From positions 32,139,879 to 32,203,878 of the forward strand of contig NC_065571.1 of NCBI RefSeq assembly GCF_937616625.2: 64,000 nt of DNA. The letters are read 5' to 3'. Shown in pieces: positions 21,380 to 33,936 of this stretch (its first letter is position 1; each line of letters opens with the position of its first letter). This DNA is from Mercurialis annua. Taxonomy: Eukaryota; Streptophyta; Magnoliopsida; Malpighiales; Euphorbiaceae. Both the position numbers and the translations under genes were made by a program. A model generated the notes under the pieces. It saw only the letters and a list, made by a program, of their open reading frames with translations, did no database searches and had not been told where the DNA came from.

Positions 21380-23160
21380 AAATTGATAAAAAGGTGAAAC
21401 GTTTGTATTTGTTTCATAACGTTTCTAAACGGTAGGCTTAAATTGCTAAAACAGGAAACATTTGGATTTGTTTCGTAACGTTTGTATAGGTTTGGCTTAA
21501 ATCGCTAAAGAGGTGAAACGTTTGGATTTGTTTCGTATTGTTTGTATATGTTTGGCTTAAATTGCTAAAAAGGAGAAATGCTTGGATTTGTTTCTTAACG
21601 TTTGTAAACGTTTGGCTTAAATCTCTAAAAAGGTGAAATTTTTGGATTTGTTTCGTAACGTTTGCAGATGTTTGGCTTAAATCCCTAAAAAGGTGAAACA
21701 TTTGGATTTGTTTCGTAACATTTGTACACGTTTGGCTTAAATTGCTAGAAACGTTTTGATTTGTTTCGTAGTATTTTAAATTGTGCTTAAATCGCTAAAA
21801 TGAGGAAACGTTTGGATTTGTTTTGTAACGTTTGTAAAGTTTGGCTTATATCGCTAAAAATGTGAAATGTTTGGATTTTTTCGTATTGTTTGTAAATGTT
21901 TGGCTTATATCGCTAAAAAGGTGAAAAATTTGGATTTGTTTCGTAACGTTTGTAAACGTTTGGCTTAAATAGCTAAAAAGGTTAAAGGTTTGGAATTGTA
22001 AATGTTTGGCTTCAATTGCTAAAAAGGTGAAACGCTTGGATTTGTTTCGTAACGTTTGTAAACGTTTGGCTTAAATCACTAAAAAGGTGAAACGTTTGGA
22101 TTTGTTTCGTAACGGTCGTAAACATTTGGCTTAAATTTCTAAAGAGATGAAACGTTTGGATTTGTTTCGTAACATTTGTAAACGTTTCGCTTAAATCGCT
22201 AAAAAGGTGAAACATTTCATTTTGTAAGGTTATGAATCAAAACCAAACGTTTCACTTTTTTAGCGATTTCAGTCTTAACGTTTATAAAAGTTTGACATAA
22301 ATCGCTAAAAAAGGGAAACGTTTGGATTTGTTTCATAACGTTTGTAAACGTTTGGCTTATACTGGAACGTTTAAATTTGTTTCGTTACGTTTGTAAACGT
22401 TTGGCTTAAATAGCTAAAAAGGTGAAACGTTTGGATTTGTTCCGTAACGTTATATACGTTTGGCTTAAATCGCTAAAAAGGTGAAACGTTTGGATTTGTT
22501 TCGTAACGTTTGGCTTAAATTGCTAAAAAGGTGAAATGCTTGGATTTGTTTCATAACATTTGTAAACGTTTGGCTTAAATCGCTAAAAAGGGGAAACGTT
22601 TGGATTTGTTTCGTAATGTTTGTAAATGTTTGGCTAAATCCCTAAAAAGGTGAAACATTTGGATTTTTTTCGTAATGTTTGTAAACGTTTGGCTTAAAAC
22701 GCTAGAAACATTTAGATTTGTTTTCTAACGTTTTAAACGTTTGGCTTAAATCGGTAAAATGGGGAAACATTTGGATTTGTTTTGTAACGTTTGTAAACGT
22801 TTGGCTTAAATCGCTAAAAATTGGAAACGTTTGGATTTGTTCCGTAATGTTTATAAATGTTTGGCTTAAATCGCTAAAAAGGTGAAACGCTTGGATTTGT
22901 TTCGTAACGTTTGTAAACGTGTGGCTTAAATCGCTAAAAAGATGAAACGTTTGGTTTTGTTTTGTTACGTTTGTAAATGTTTGACTTAAATCGCTAAAAA
23001 TGTGAAACGTTTGGATTTGTTTCATAACATTTGTAAATGTTTGGCTTAAATTGCTATAATGGGGGAACGTTTGGATTTGTTTCGTATCAAACGTTTGGCT
23101 TAAATTGATAAGAATGTGAAACATTTGGATTAGGTTTGTAACGTTTATAAACGTTTGCCA
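21380..23160 (+). repeat. segmental duplicate of satellite (copy near 26150-27390)
   Basis: A run of diagnostic variants recurs in the same order about 4.2-4.4 kb downstream: CTAAACGGTAGGCTT (26181 region: CTAAACGATAGGCTT), CGTAACGGTCGTAA, a short inverted GTTATGAAxCAAAACCAAAC block, ATGGGGGAACG and GGATTAGGTTTGTAA. This supports block duplication of at least 1.2 kb inside the array. Confidence 0.65.
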
Positions 23161-26100
23161 TAAATCTCTTAAAAGGTGAAACGTTTTGTTGTGCTTCGTA
23201 ACGTTTGTAACCGTTTGACTTAAATCGCTAAAAAGGTGAAACGTTTGGATTTATTTCGTAACGTTTGTAAACGTTTGGCTTAAATGGCTACAAAGGTGAA
23301 AATTAGGATTTTCTTTGTAACACTTGTAAACATTTGGCTTAAATTGCTAAAAATGTGAAACGTTTGTTTTTTTTGTAATGTTTGTAAACGTTTGGCTTAA
23401 ATCGCTACAAAAGGTGAAAGGTTTGGCTTTGTGTCTTAACGTTTATAAACGTGTGGCTTAAATTGCTAAAAAGGCGAAACGTTTGGATTTGTTTTGTAAC
23501 GTTTGTAAACGTTTTGCTTAAATCGCTAAAAAAGTGAAATGTTTGGTATTGTTTCGTAATGTTTGAAAACGTTTGGCTTAAATCGCTAAAATGAGGAAAC
23601 GTTTGGATTTGTTTCGCAACGTTTTTAAACATTTGGCTTAGATCACTATAAAGATGAAACATTTGGTTTTGTTTCGTAACGTTCGGATTAAATTGCTAAG
23701 AAGGTTAAACGTTTGGATTTGTTTCGTAATGTTTTAAACGTTTGGATTTGTTTCGTAACAAACGTTTTGCTAAAATTGCTAATAATGTGAAACATTTGGA
23801 TTAGGTTTTTAACGTTTATAAACGTTTTGGCTTAAATCGCTGAAAAGGTGAAATGTTTGGATTTGTTTCGTAACGTTTGTAAAAGTTTGGCTTAAATCGC
23901 TAAAAAGGTGAAACGTTTGGATTTGTTTCGTAACGTTTGTAAACGTTTGGCTTAAATCGCTTAAAAGGTGAAAAGTTTGGATTTGCTTTGTAACGTTTGT
24001 AAACATTTGGCTCGAATCGCTAAAAAGGTGAAACATTTGTTTTTATTTTCGTGAAGTTTGTAAACGTTGACTTCAATTGCTACAAAGGTGAAGCATTTGG
24101 ATTTGTTTCGTAATGTTTGTCAAAGTTTGGCTTAAATCGCTAAATGTGAAACGTTTGGATTTGTTTCGTAACGTTTGTAAACGTTTGGCTTAAATCGCTA
24201 AAAAGTTTAAACGTTTGGATTTGTTTTGTAACATTTGTAAACGTTTGGCTTAAATCGCTACAAAATGTGAAAGGTTTGGATTTGTATCGTAACATTTATA
24301 AACGTTTTGGCTTAAATTGTTAAAAAGGTGAAATGTTTTGATTTGTTTCGTAACGGTTGTAAACGTTTGGCTTAAATTGCTAAAAGAGTGAAATGTTTGG
24401 TTTTGTTTCGTAATGTTTGAAAACGTTTGGCTTAAATCGCTAAAATGGGGAAATGCTTGTATTTGTTTCGCGGCGTTTATAAACGTTTGGCTTAAATCGC
24501 TATAAAGGTGAATTGTTTGGTTTTGTTTCGTAACGTTCGTAAACGTTCGGATTAAATCACTAAAAAGGTTAAACGTTTGGATTTTTTTTCGTAATATTTT
24601 AAACGTTTGGATTTTTTTCGTAACATTAGTAAACGTTTAGCATAAACCGCTAAAAAGGTGAAACATTTGGTTTTTCTTCGTAATGTTTGTAAACATTCGG
24701 CTTAAATCGCTAAAAAGGTTAAACGTTTGGCTTAAATTGATAAAAAGGAGAAACGCTTGGATTTGTTTCATAACGTTTGTAAACGTTTAGCTTAAATCGC
24801 TAAAAAGAGGAAGCGTTTGGTTTTGTTTTGTAACGTTTGTAAATGTTTCGCTTATATCTCTAAAAATGTGAAATGTTAGGATTTGTTTCGTAACATTTGA
24901 AAATATTTGGATTAAATTGCTAAAATGGGGGAACGTTTGGATTTGTTTCGTAGCGTTTGGCTTAAATTGCTAAAAATGTGAAACATTTGGATTAGGTTTG
25001 TAACGTTTATAAACGTTTGGCTTAAATCGTTAAAACGGTGAAACGTTTTGTTTTACTTCGTAGCGTTTGTAAACGTTTGTCTGAAATCGATAAAAAGGTT
25101 AAACGGTTGGATTTTTTTCGTAACGTTTGGCTTAAATCGCTAAAAAGGTGAAACGTTTGGATTTGTTTTGTAACGTTTGTAAACGTTTGGTTTAAATCGC
25201 TAAAAAGGTACATTTGGATTTGTTTTGTAACGTTTATAAACGTTTGGCTTAAATTTCAAAAAAGGTGAAACGCTTGTATTTGTTTCGTAATGCTTGTAAA
25301 CGTTTGACTTTATTTAGTAATATTTGCAAAACATTTGGCTTACATTGCTAAAAATGTGAAACGTTTGGATTTATTTCATATCGTTTTAAACGTTTGGTTT
25401 TGTTCCATAACGTCTGTAAACATCTGGCTTATATCGCTAAAAATGTGAAACGTTTGGATTTGTTTTGCAACATTTATAAGCGTTTGGCTTAAATTGCTAA
25501 AAAGGTGAAACATTTGGTTTTTTTCGTACATTTGTAAACGTTTGGCTTAAATCTCTACAAAGGTAAAACGTCTGGATTTGTTTCGTAATGTTTGTAAACG
25601 TTTGGCTTAAATCGCTAAGAAGGTGGAACGTTTGGATTTGTTTCAAAACATTTGTAAACGTTTGGCTTAAATCGCTAAAAGGTTGAAACGTTTGTATTTG
25701 TTTTTTAACGTTTGTAAACGTTTGGCTTAAATCGCTACAAAAGGTGAAACGTTTGAATTTATTTCGTAACGTTTATAAACGCTCGGCTTAATTTACTAAA
25801 AAGGTGAAACACTTAGATTTTTTTGTAGCGTTTGTAAAAGTTTGGCTTAAATAGCTATAAAGGAGAAACGTGTGGTTTTATGTCGTAACGTTTATAAACG
25901 TTCGGATTAAATTGCTAAAAAGGTTAAACAGTTGGATTTGTTTCGTAATGTTTTAAACGTTTAGATTTATTTCGTAACATTTGTAAACGATTGGCAAAAA
26001 CTGCTAAAAAGGTGAAACGTTTGGTTTTGCTTCGTAGCGTTTGTAAACGTTCGGCATAAATCGCTAAAAAGGTTAAACGTTTGGCTTAAATCGCTAAAAA

Positions 26101-26589
26101 GGTGATACGTTTGGATTTCTTTCGTAACGTTTGTAAACGTTCAGTTTAAATTGCTTAAAAGGTGAAACGTTTGGATTTGTTTCGTAACGTTTCTAAACGA
26201 TAGGCTTAAATTTCTAAAACGAGGAAACATTTGGATTTGTTTCGTAACGTTTGTAAACGGTTGGCTTAAATCGCTAAAAATGTGAAACATTTGGATTTGT
26301 TTCGTAACGTTTGTAAAGGTTTGGCTTAAATTGCTAAAAATGTAAAAAGTTTGGATTTGTAAACGTTTGGCTTAAATTGCTAAACAGGTGAAACGCTTGG
26401 ATTTGTTTCGTAACGTTTGTAAACGTTTGGATTAAATCACTAAAAAGGTGAAACGTTTGGATTTTTTTCGTAACGGTCGTAATCATTTGGCTTAAATTGC
26501 TAATAAGGTGAAATGTTTGGATTTGTTTCGTAACATTTGTAAACGTTTGGCTTAAATTGCCAAAAAGGTGAAACGTTTCGTTTTGTAAA

Positions 26590-26668
26590 GTTATGAAACA
26601 AAACCAAACATTTAAAACCTTACGAAAGAAATCCAAAAATTTCACCTTTTAAGCGATTTAAGTCGTAA
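26590..26668 (-). repeat. short inverted satellite segment
   Basis: About 80 bp in reverse orientation, entered at a TTTTGTAAAGTTATGAAAC junction. Very similar junctions occur at about 22228 and 40307, so the inversion was probably made once and then copied. Confidence 0.8.
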
Positions 26669-28279
26669 TGTTTATAAACGTTTGGATTAAATCTCTAAAA
26701 ATGGCAAACGTTTGGATTTGTTTCGTAACATTTGTAAACGTTTGGCTTAAATAGCTAAAAAGGTGAAACGTTTGGATTTGTTTCGTAACGTTTGTATACG
26801 TTTGGCTTAAATCGCTAAAAAGGTGAAATGTTTGGATTGTTTCGTAATGATTGTAAACGTTTGACTTAAATTGCTTAAAAGGTGAAACATTTGGATTTGT
26901 TTCGCTACGTTTGTAAACGTTTGGCTTAAATCGCTAGAAACGTTTGAATTTTTTTCGTAACGTTTTAAAGGTTTGCCTTAAATTGCTAAAATGGGGAAAC
27001 GTTTGGAATTGTTTTGTAACGTTTTGTAAACGTTTGGCTTAAATCGCTAAAAATGTGAAACGTTTGGATTTGTTTCCTAATGTTTGTAAACATTTGGCTT
27101 AAATCGCTAAAAAGGTGAAACGCTTGGATTTTTTTCGTAACATTTGTAAACGTTTGGCTTAAATCAGTAAAACGGTGAAACATTTGGTTTTGTTTTGTAA
27201 CGTTTGTAAATGTTTGGCTTAAATCGCTAAAAATGTGAAACGTGTCGATTTGTTTCATAACATTTGTAAATGCTTGGCTTAAATTCCTAATATGGGGGAA
27301 CGTTTGGGTTTGTTTCGTAACAAACGTTTGGCTTAAATTTCTAATAATGTGAAACATTTGGATTACGTTTGTAATGTTTATAAATGTTTGGCTTAAATCG
27401 CTAAAAAGGTGAAACGTTTGGTTTTGTTGCATAACATTTGTAAACGTTTGGCTTAAATCGCTAAAAAGATGAAACGTTTGGATTTGTTTCGTAGCGTTTG
27501 TAAACGTTTGGCTTAAATCGCTAAAAAGGTGAAATTTGGATTTGTTTCGTAAAGTTTGTATACGTTTGGCATAAATCGCTAAAAAGGTGAAACGTTTGGA
27601 TTTGTTTTGTAACGTTTGTAAATGTTTGGCTTAAATTGCTAAAAAAGTGAAACGCTTGGATTTGTTTTATAATGCTTGTAGACGTTTGGCTTAAATCGCT
27701 AAAAAGGTGAAACTTTTGGATTTGTTTCGTAACGTTTGGCTTAAATCGATAAAAAGGGGAAACGTTTGGATTTGTTTCGTAACGTTTTAAAAGTTTGGCT
27801 TAAATCGCTAAAATGGGGAAACGTTTGGATTTGTTTCGTAACGTTTGTAAATGTTTGGCTAAATCGCTAAAAAGGTGAAAAGTTTGGATTTTTTCGGTAA
27901 CATTTGTAAACGTTTGGCTTAAATCGCTAAAAATGTGAAACGTTTGGTATTGTTTTGTAACGTTTGTAAACGTTTGGCTTAAATTGCTAAAAAGGGGAAA
28001 CGCTTGGATTTGTTTCGTAACGTTTATAAATGGTAGGCTTAAATGGCTAAATAGGTGAAACGTTTCGATTTGTTACGTAACGTTTGTAAATGTTTGGCTT
28101 AAATAGCTAAAAAGGTGAAACGTTTGGATTTGTTTTGTAACGTTTTAAATGTTTGGCTTAAATCGCTAAAAAGATGACATGTTTGCTTTTGTTTCGTAAC
28201 GTTTGTAAACGTTTGGCTTCAATCGCTAAAAAGGTGAAACGTTTGGATTTGTTTCGTTACATTTGTAAACGTTCAGCTT

Positions 28280-29103
28280 TGTCACGACCCAAATTATTGT
28301 GCCGAGACTGCCGCTAGGGAATGGGAGTGGTAGCTCCAAAACCCGTAGCAAGCCTAATTCAGAGAAACTCTTTTAGATAATTTTTCGCATTTTACACCGT
28401 AACCAAGTTCACCCTCGTATCGTATTCGCATCATATCATGCATAAATATATTAAATCGTAATCACAAAGTCAAACACTTTAGACTGACTCAATGCTGGTG
28501 ATCACACAGCCTAATGACGCCAAACAAATAATTACTTCCTTTGCATCACATAGTAGGTTCATGCGTTTAAAGCAACGAATAAAACATCATTCGTACAAGC
28601 GAATCAATCAAACATAGTAATATCCTATACGAGCAAGTTATATAGATATGATGTATTTAATAATAATATTCATAATATAAGAAAATAACTTTTATAATAA
28701 TAATACGCGAAAGTAAATTTGCGACTCACAGTGACCACTTTCCAAATAATACAATTATAAAGATCCCATCAACACGAGCTCCATGCGTCGTTTGATCCTT
28801 TAGCTATTCCAGCTCGTCGATCTAGTAACTCGTTGATAAGCCAGTTACTTATTCGAATTACTTGTACGTTTAATTCATAAACGTAGACTTACTATCAAAA
28901 CCCTAAGTTATAAACTTAGGTTAATATAATCGTATTTTAAATACGATTCTTAATTTTAATAGTATTCTAATACTTAGTCGAGATATTGTTTATATCTCTT
29001 ATTCATCGATTCTTAAACTTAGGTTCCTTATATCTCGAAATCCTGGCGAATCAGAACTGGACACATGGTCCAATTAAATACTTAAATATTTTGGGGTATT
29101 ACA
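28280..29103 (-). repeat. 3' LTR, internally deleted
   Basis: 824 bp. Homology to the other LTR runs from 28845 to about 29040 and then jumps to the last 60 bp. Compared with the right LTR it lacks 1248 bp between two CCT triplets (32627-32629 and 33875-33877), a microhomology deletion that removed the promoter region. Confidence 0.85.
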
Positions 29104-29116
29104 TTCTTCCCCCCTT
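29104..29116 (-). other. polypurine tract
   Basis: Minus-strand AAGGGGGGAAGAA directly before the LTR start TGTAATACCCC, preceded by TTCGAGGACGAATTTTTAT as in the related element near 50526. Confidence 0.88.
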
Positions 29117-32100
29117 ATAAAAATTCGTCCTCGAATTTTCATATATTATTCTTACTTTAATCCCCTTTACATCTAATAGGGATACCGTATGCGTCTTTTA
29201 ACACTGGTCAGCGCAAGAAATCGTCATTCCAATTCTTGTACTTTTTTGCACTTTGATGCAGTTGTCACTGACAACCTTACTTTTTATTTCTTCTCTTTGA
29301 ACTTTCAGTTCCTTACTGATATCTAAGATAATTCGTTCTAGCGATACTTTATCACTAAGGACGATAATCCTCGTCACTCGATATTTCCTTTTTATGACGA
29401 CATTAGTCGTATTCATCTGTAGTTACGATTCTTTGTTCTTGATCCTTTACTTTTATTCAATACGCCTGATCCTATCATCATTCCTTGTTGGGTGATGTGA
29501 ATACTCAATTAACTCATGCTTCTCTACTTACATAGTTCCTTTTGTATTAATGTTGCTGTCGTCCGATTGTTATTCATCGTAGTGCTAGGAACTTATTCCC
29601 TTATTTGCTATCCTCTTTTGTCTCGCTACTTCTCTTTTCATATGAAGATTCTTCCATGAGGTGAATCCTCATGATGTATCCTTATAAGGTATTTATTTAC
29701 CTTCCTTGTAGGATTTACTTGCCTTACTTCTTGCGTCAATACGTATCTTGTATGTTTATTGACCTACTTCCTTTCCTTTGGCGTAACGCGCTATTCTTGA
29801 AACTTCTTGTTCCTTCTTACTTTACACCAACCTATTTCATCAATCTGATTTTCAATCAGATAGGATTTTCATATTGGTCGCTGACTTCTTATTTTAATAA
29901 GACAGCGTGTGACCAATGTCGATCACCAATTAAACAATGGGTCGTAGTTCCTTTTTGCCTGAATTATCGACGTAGTGCACTCTTGATTACCTACATATTG
30001 TATTGTTGTACCTTTACTGACATCTTAACTGTCAGTGGATTCGATCATATGTCCCCTTCCTCTTTATCTTTCTTTGTTTCTATATGTTCGCGACTACATA
30101 GATTTCCATTTCTCTAATATCCTTGTGAACTCTTCACATGACTTTTCTCTTTTCCTTTTTCTTTGGTCATTCTTATCTAGTTCCTTGTGTCATACGCAGG
30201 TTATCCATACTTTCCTTAACTCTGATTAGTTTATCATACACGTCATGTACCTTTGGCATTCCCTCGACCATACGTAGAAAGTCAGTGGAATACAGTCCCA
30301 CTGCTAGCATTCCTCATGAAAAGGAGCACATTTGCTTCCTAACTTGATTCAAAGCCACTTATGCCTGACCATTGGCTATCTCTGCACCCTCCCTCATATT
30401 GCGATATTTCCGTACACTGAATCAGAAATACATCACTCTGGTACTTCTCGACATCGGACTCGTCTGATACTATTATTTCCCGAAGTTCTCTTCCGGAAGA
30501 TCTTTTTCTGGGAATATATAAACAAGTTTGATCGCGTCTGACACATCTTAATCCTTTAAGGATCATAATCAGTCTTCTATATCGATCACATTACTCTTTA
30601 TTTGATCTAACTTGAAGTCTAAGGTTTAACACTTCACAAGCATCCATTACATTTGTACCTTTTTCAGCCTACTATTTCGCTTTATAATCGAAACCTTGAG
30701 ATGGAAATTTCGACTCTTAGTCCATCGACTGCAGTTCTTGTCGTTCATCTCTCGATCTTTCTTATTGTATAGTTCAATTATTCATTTTCGTCATATCTTC
30801 CGATCTAAGTATCTTGATCTTTCCCGATTATCCTTAACCGGAACTAATGGTAGAAAGAATTCCCTAAGTCGGGTCACAAATTTAATTCATGCTATCTGAT
30901 CTATCACAGCTCTAATTGCTTGTCAAACTAATCATGGGTTTAAACCTTTCATCACATCTTAATCAACAATACTATTAGTCCTTCATTCGCTCGATGTATA
31001 CGAACATCTTATTTTACTTCTCTTAGAGGATTTAGCATACCGCTTGATCCGTCAAACTCCTTTAGTCTTAACTTCGTATATCACTATCAAACCTCTATTT
31101 GTGTTCCTTTCTTCACGTTAATATTGTCTTTGTATCCATCGTCCTATTATTGGTACACAATTTCTTATATCAGTTGCTTTTACGGCTAACTAATTCATAA
31201 TGACGTTGGATTACTGCGCCACTCCCGATGCCCGTATATTCCCACCTTATCTTGCTAGGTTTCCATTGATCTTCATCTCGTTTCTGGCCTTTACTGGTCA
31301 ACTGGACTGGGTTGCATTCGCTTCTGTTAGCTCGATCTTCTTCTCGCGCCTCATACACTTGCTGTGTGACGCCGCGTGTTCGCGCAATTCTTTGTTCATA
31401 GTATAACGTTTATATAAAGAAATACTGATAACTTCCTTAAAATATAACACCTACTAATCATCACAACTAACCGCTGTCCACGTAAGTTGGACTTTAGGAA
31501 CATCTCCTTCCTTTTGGCCTTATATGATTACATTTCTTATTGCTAATCTTCCGAGTGTTCTGACTCATCGTAGACTTAGCAAATTATCAAAACATATACT
31601 CGCATTTTATAAGTTATACGCATATTACTATCGTAGCAATAAGCATCTATGTTGACTGGATTCAAGAAAATCGGTGTCCCCTAGATTTCCTTGATTACGT
31701 ATCGTAACTTAAGTCTTGCGAGCATTCCGCTCACATGGACTTAATCAAACATCAAGAGTATTAAAACATAACATACATGTTCTATACGTTGTTAATCGGA
31801 TATGCTTTACTATCCGAGCATCTCTACTATTCTAGTCGTATACTAGTATATTTAATCAGGGCTAAGTTCATTAACTAGAGGCATAAATCCTATGTTCTCA
31901 CAGTTATACGTATTCATTCGCCTCGTGCCTTGATCGCAACTTGCTCGCGAGCACTTCACTTTTGTCACAGAGTTCTGGTCTAGGTATACTTACACTAAAC
32001 ACAAAACTCTTGAAAACTCTTTCAAAGAAAACGAATAATTTGAAAATTGCATTTAAATCTTAGCAAAATTGTGCACTAGGGTGATGACGTCTCTCAGCCC

Positions 32101-32429
32101 CAAAGAGTTTCCACATCTCACCTCTTCGTCTGAACATAATGCATATGATGCATGTCCTATTAATGCATGTATTGATGTATGTAGTGATGCATTTCTATCA
32201 ATGTCGTGGCGATCATGTATTTCTGTATCGGGTCTAGGGACAATTATGCTTTCAGAATCGTTAAACAAATAACTTTTAAAAGTTATAAAATTCAAGTTTT
32301 GTAAGTTCTCCAGACCTTTAAACTCTGTGTCTGGCAAGTTCTTCCACTTCTGTAACTTTGCATTTCTTCTTCATACTCTTACTGAAATTTTGATCGATCG
32401 AATCCAATAACATTTCTCACGTGAGTCAT
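29117..32429 (-). other. non-coding internal region of the pol-less element
   Basis: About 3.3 kb, rich in pyrimidines on the plus strand (purines on the sense strand) with frequent stops in all frames. The longest ORFs (for example 29671-30117 on the antisense strand) show hydrophobic, low-complexity translations with no retroelement motif. I see no RT, integrase or gag signature. Either the coding part decayed beyond recognition or it was replaced by non-coding DNA, as in LARD elements. Confidence 0.65.
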
Positions 32430-33936
32430 TTACTTATTCGAATTACCTGTGCGTTTAATTCATAAACGTAGACTTAGTATCAAAACCCTAAGTTATAAAC
32501 TTAGGTTAATATAATCGTATTTCAAATACGATTCTTAATTTTAATAGTATTCTAATACTTAGTCGAGATATTTGTTACATCTCTCATTCATCGATTCTTA
32601 AACTTAGATTCCATATATCTCGAAATCCTAATGGAACACGTTATGTTCGAGATCCGAATTTCTCTTTTTCAGGGTCCGTAGTTCACTTTTAATGTCCGAC
32701 GTACTTGAAGTCGGAAATCTAGGTCGAAACGGGGTAAGATGCCCCAACAGGTACAATTGCTGGCTGTGCGAGAGACTGATGGGTCCCGTTCATACACACG
32801 GCCCAGTGTGCGTTCGCACACCAGCAGTAGTGCATTCGCACACATAGGCGTGCGTTCGCACACCCTGTGTGCGTCCGCACACTACGGTGTGCGTTTCACA
32901 CTAATTCAGCCCCTAGAATTTTTAGGGTGCTTTCGCCGTTTTCCGATACTCCTAATTCATTCCAACATGCCTCTTCGTCATATAACACAAATCCCAATTC
33001 AAACTTCATTAAAAACGATTATAGAACGCGATTATGATTCGTTTAATTTGTTAAAACGAAATAACCCTAATCCAATCATTTCAATATCAAAAACCATCAA
33101 ATTGCCTCAATTTGATGCTCGTGGTAGATAGAGAATTGAATTCTGAACAAATCGATATAAAGAACGCTCGATTTGGACGAGAAACGGCGAAACCGCGGCG
33201 GATCGTAATCGATCATCACATTTTCGATTCTCTGATACATTTCTCCATTCTTCTGGAGATTCCTTTCTTCTTTCCTTATGAATAAGGAAAGGTTATATAT
33301 ATATATATATATATATATAATCCTGGTTAACTTGCCACTTCAATCCTTTATTTCTTTAACTTAAACCATTTCTCTTTTAAACTTTCTATTTTAACCAAAT
33401 GGTTAATATTCATTTTAACTCAATTACTTACGTATTATTTATATTCAAATAAATAATACTTACAGAAGATTATTACTTTCCTTCAACAATCTTCCAATTG
33501 CTATTCTCGAGGCTTAATTGGCTAATTTACAATTTGGTCCTTGAACTTTTCAGAAATTGCAATTTAGCCCAAAACACATCCGCGTCCAAATTTTAAAAGG
33601 CCTCTGATTGACCCGAAACTTTTACCACATATATTATAAAATATTTCGCGGATCTTGGCAAAATAATTTTCCTTTTCGGGACTTAACTGCTTAAAGTACC
33701 ACATTAGTCCCTGAACTCAGGCTTGGGACTTTTCTTGACATTTTTCCTTTTAATTAAAATTCCAACTTTAGAATTGGAATATGATGCTAAATTCTGCATA
33801 ATTACTTTCTCCAGACCGACCTACTAAAGACTTATTTAGTTTGATTTCTTTGAAATTATTTCTGATATCGCCACCCTGGCGAATCAGAACTGGACACTAA
33901 GTCCAATTAAATACTTAAATATGTTGGGGTATTACA
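32430..33936 (-). repeat. 5' LTR, truncated at the U5 end
   Basis: About 1.5 kb homologous to the left LTR but lacking the last roughly 570 bp (the U5 end beginning TGTCACGACCC) together with the PBS. It retains U3, a TATA-rich (AT)n box at 33294-33321, and a CpG-rich inverted-repeat cluster at 32800-32900. Confidence 0.75.
32800..32900. repeat. CpG-rich inverted-repeat cluster in LTR
   Basis: Five tandem units of about 20 bp centred on GTGTGCGTTCGCACAC-like inverted repeats (7-bp arms at 32806-32812 and 32815-32821). It lies about 400-500 bp downstream of the putative TATA box in the minus direction, the same relative place as the different cluster at 44821-44940. Confidence 0.8.

Larger units (their letters stand above)
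21271..28279 (+). repeat. 60-bp satellite array, block 2
   Basis: Same monomer as block 1, mostly plus orientation, with two short reversed stretches at about 22228-22272 and 26590-26668. Partial monomers of the types GTAACAAACGTTTGG and GGATTAGGTTTGTAACG recur together at about 23083, 23755, 24945 and 27315, and also at about 6281 and 7671 in block 1, showing shared multi-monomer variants. No gene is seen. Confidence 0.97.
28280..33936 (-). mobile_element. Tekay-like LTR retrotransposon lacking pol (LARD-like)
   Basis: Bounded by TGTCACGACCC and GGGGTATTACA with a perfect target-site duplication AGCTT (28275-28279 and 33937-33941). The polypurine tract next to the left LTR shows a minus-strand element. 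The two LTRs carry complementary deletions. The 3.3-kb internal region has no recognisable gag or pol and is purine-rich on the sense strand. Its last 35 bp before the PPT match the element at 43970-53020. The PBS is missing. It was probably copied with proteins from a related element. Confidence 0.85.

Noticed and set aside
28895..28920. Telomere-like AAACCCTAA words in the LTRs (also near 32480)
   Set aside because: Single copies of CCCTAA inside LTR sequence, not tandem telomere repeats.
29671..30117. 148-codon ORF in the pol-less element
   Set aside because: Antisense to the element, hydrophobic low-complexity translation from a T-rich strand, and no recognisable motif.
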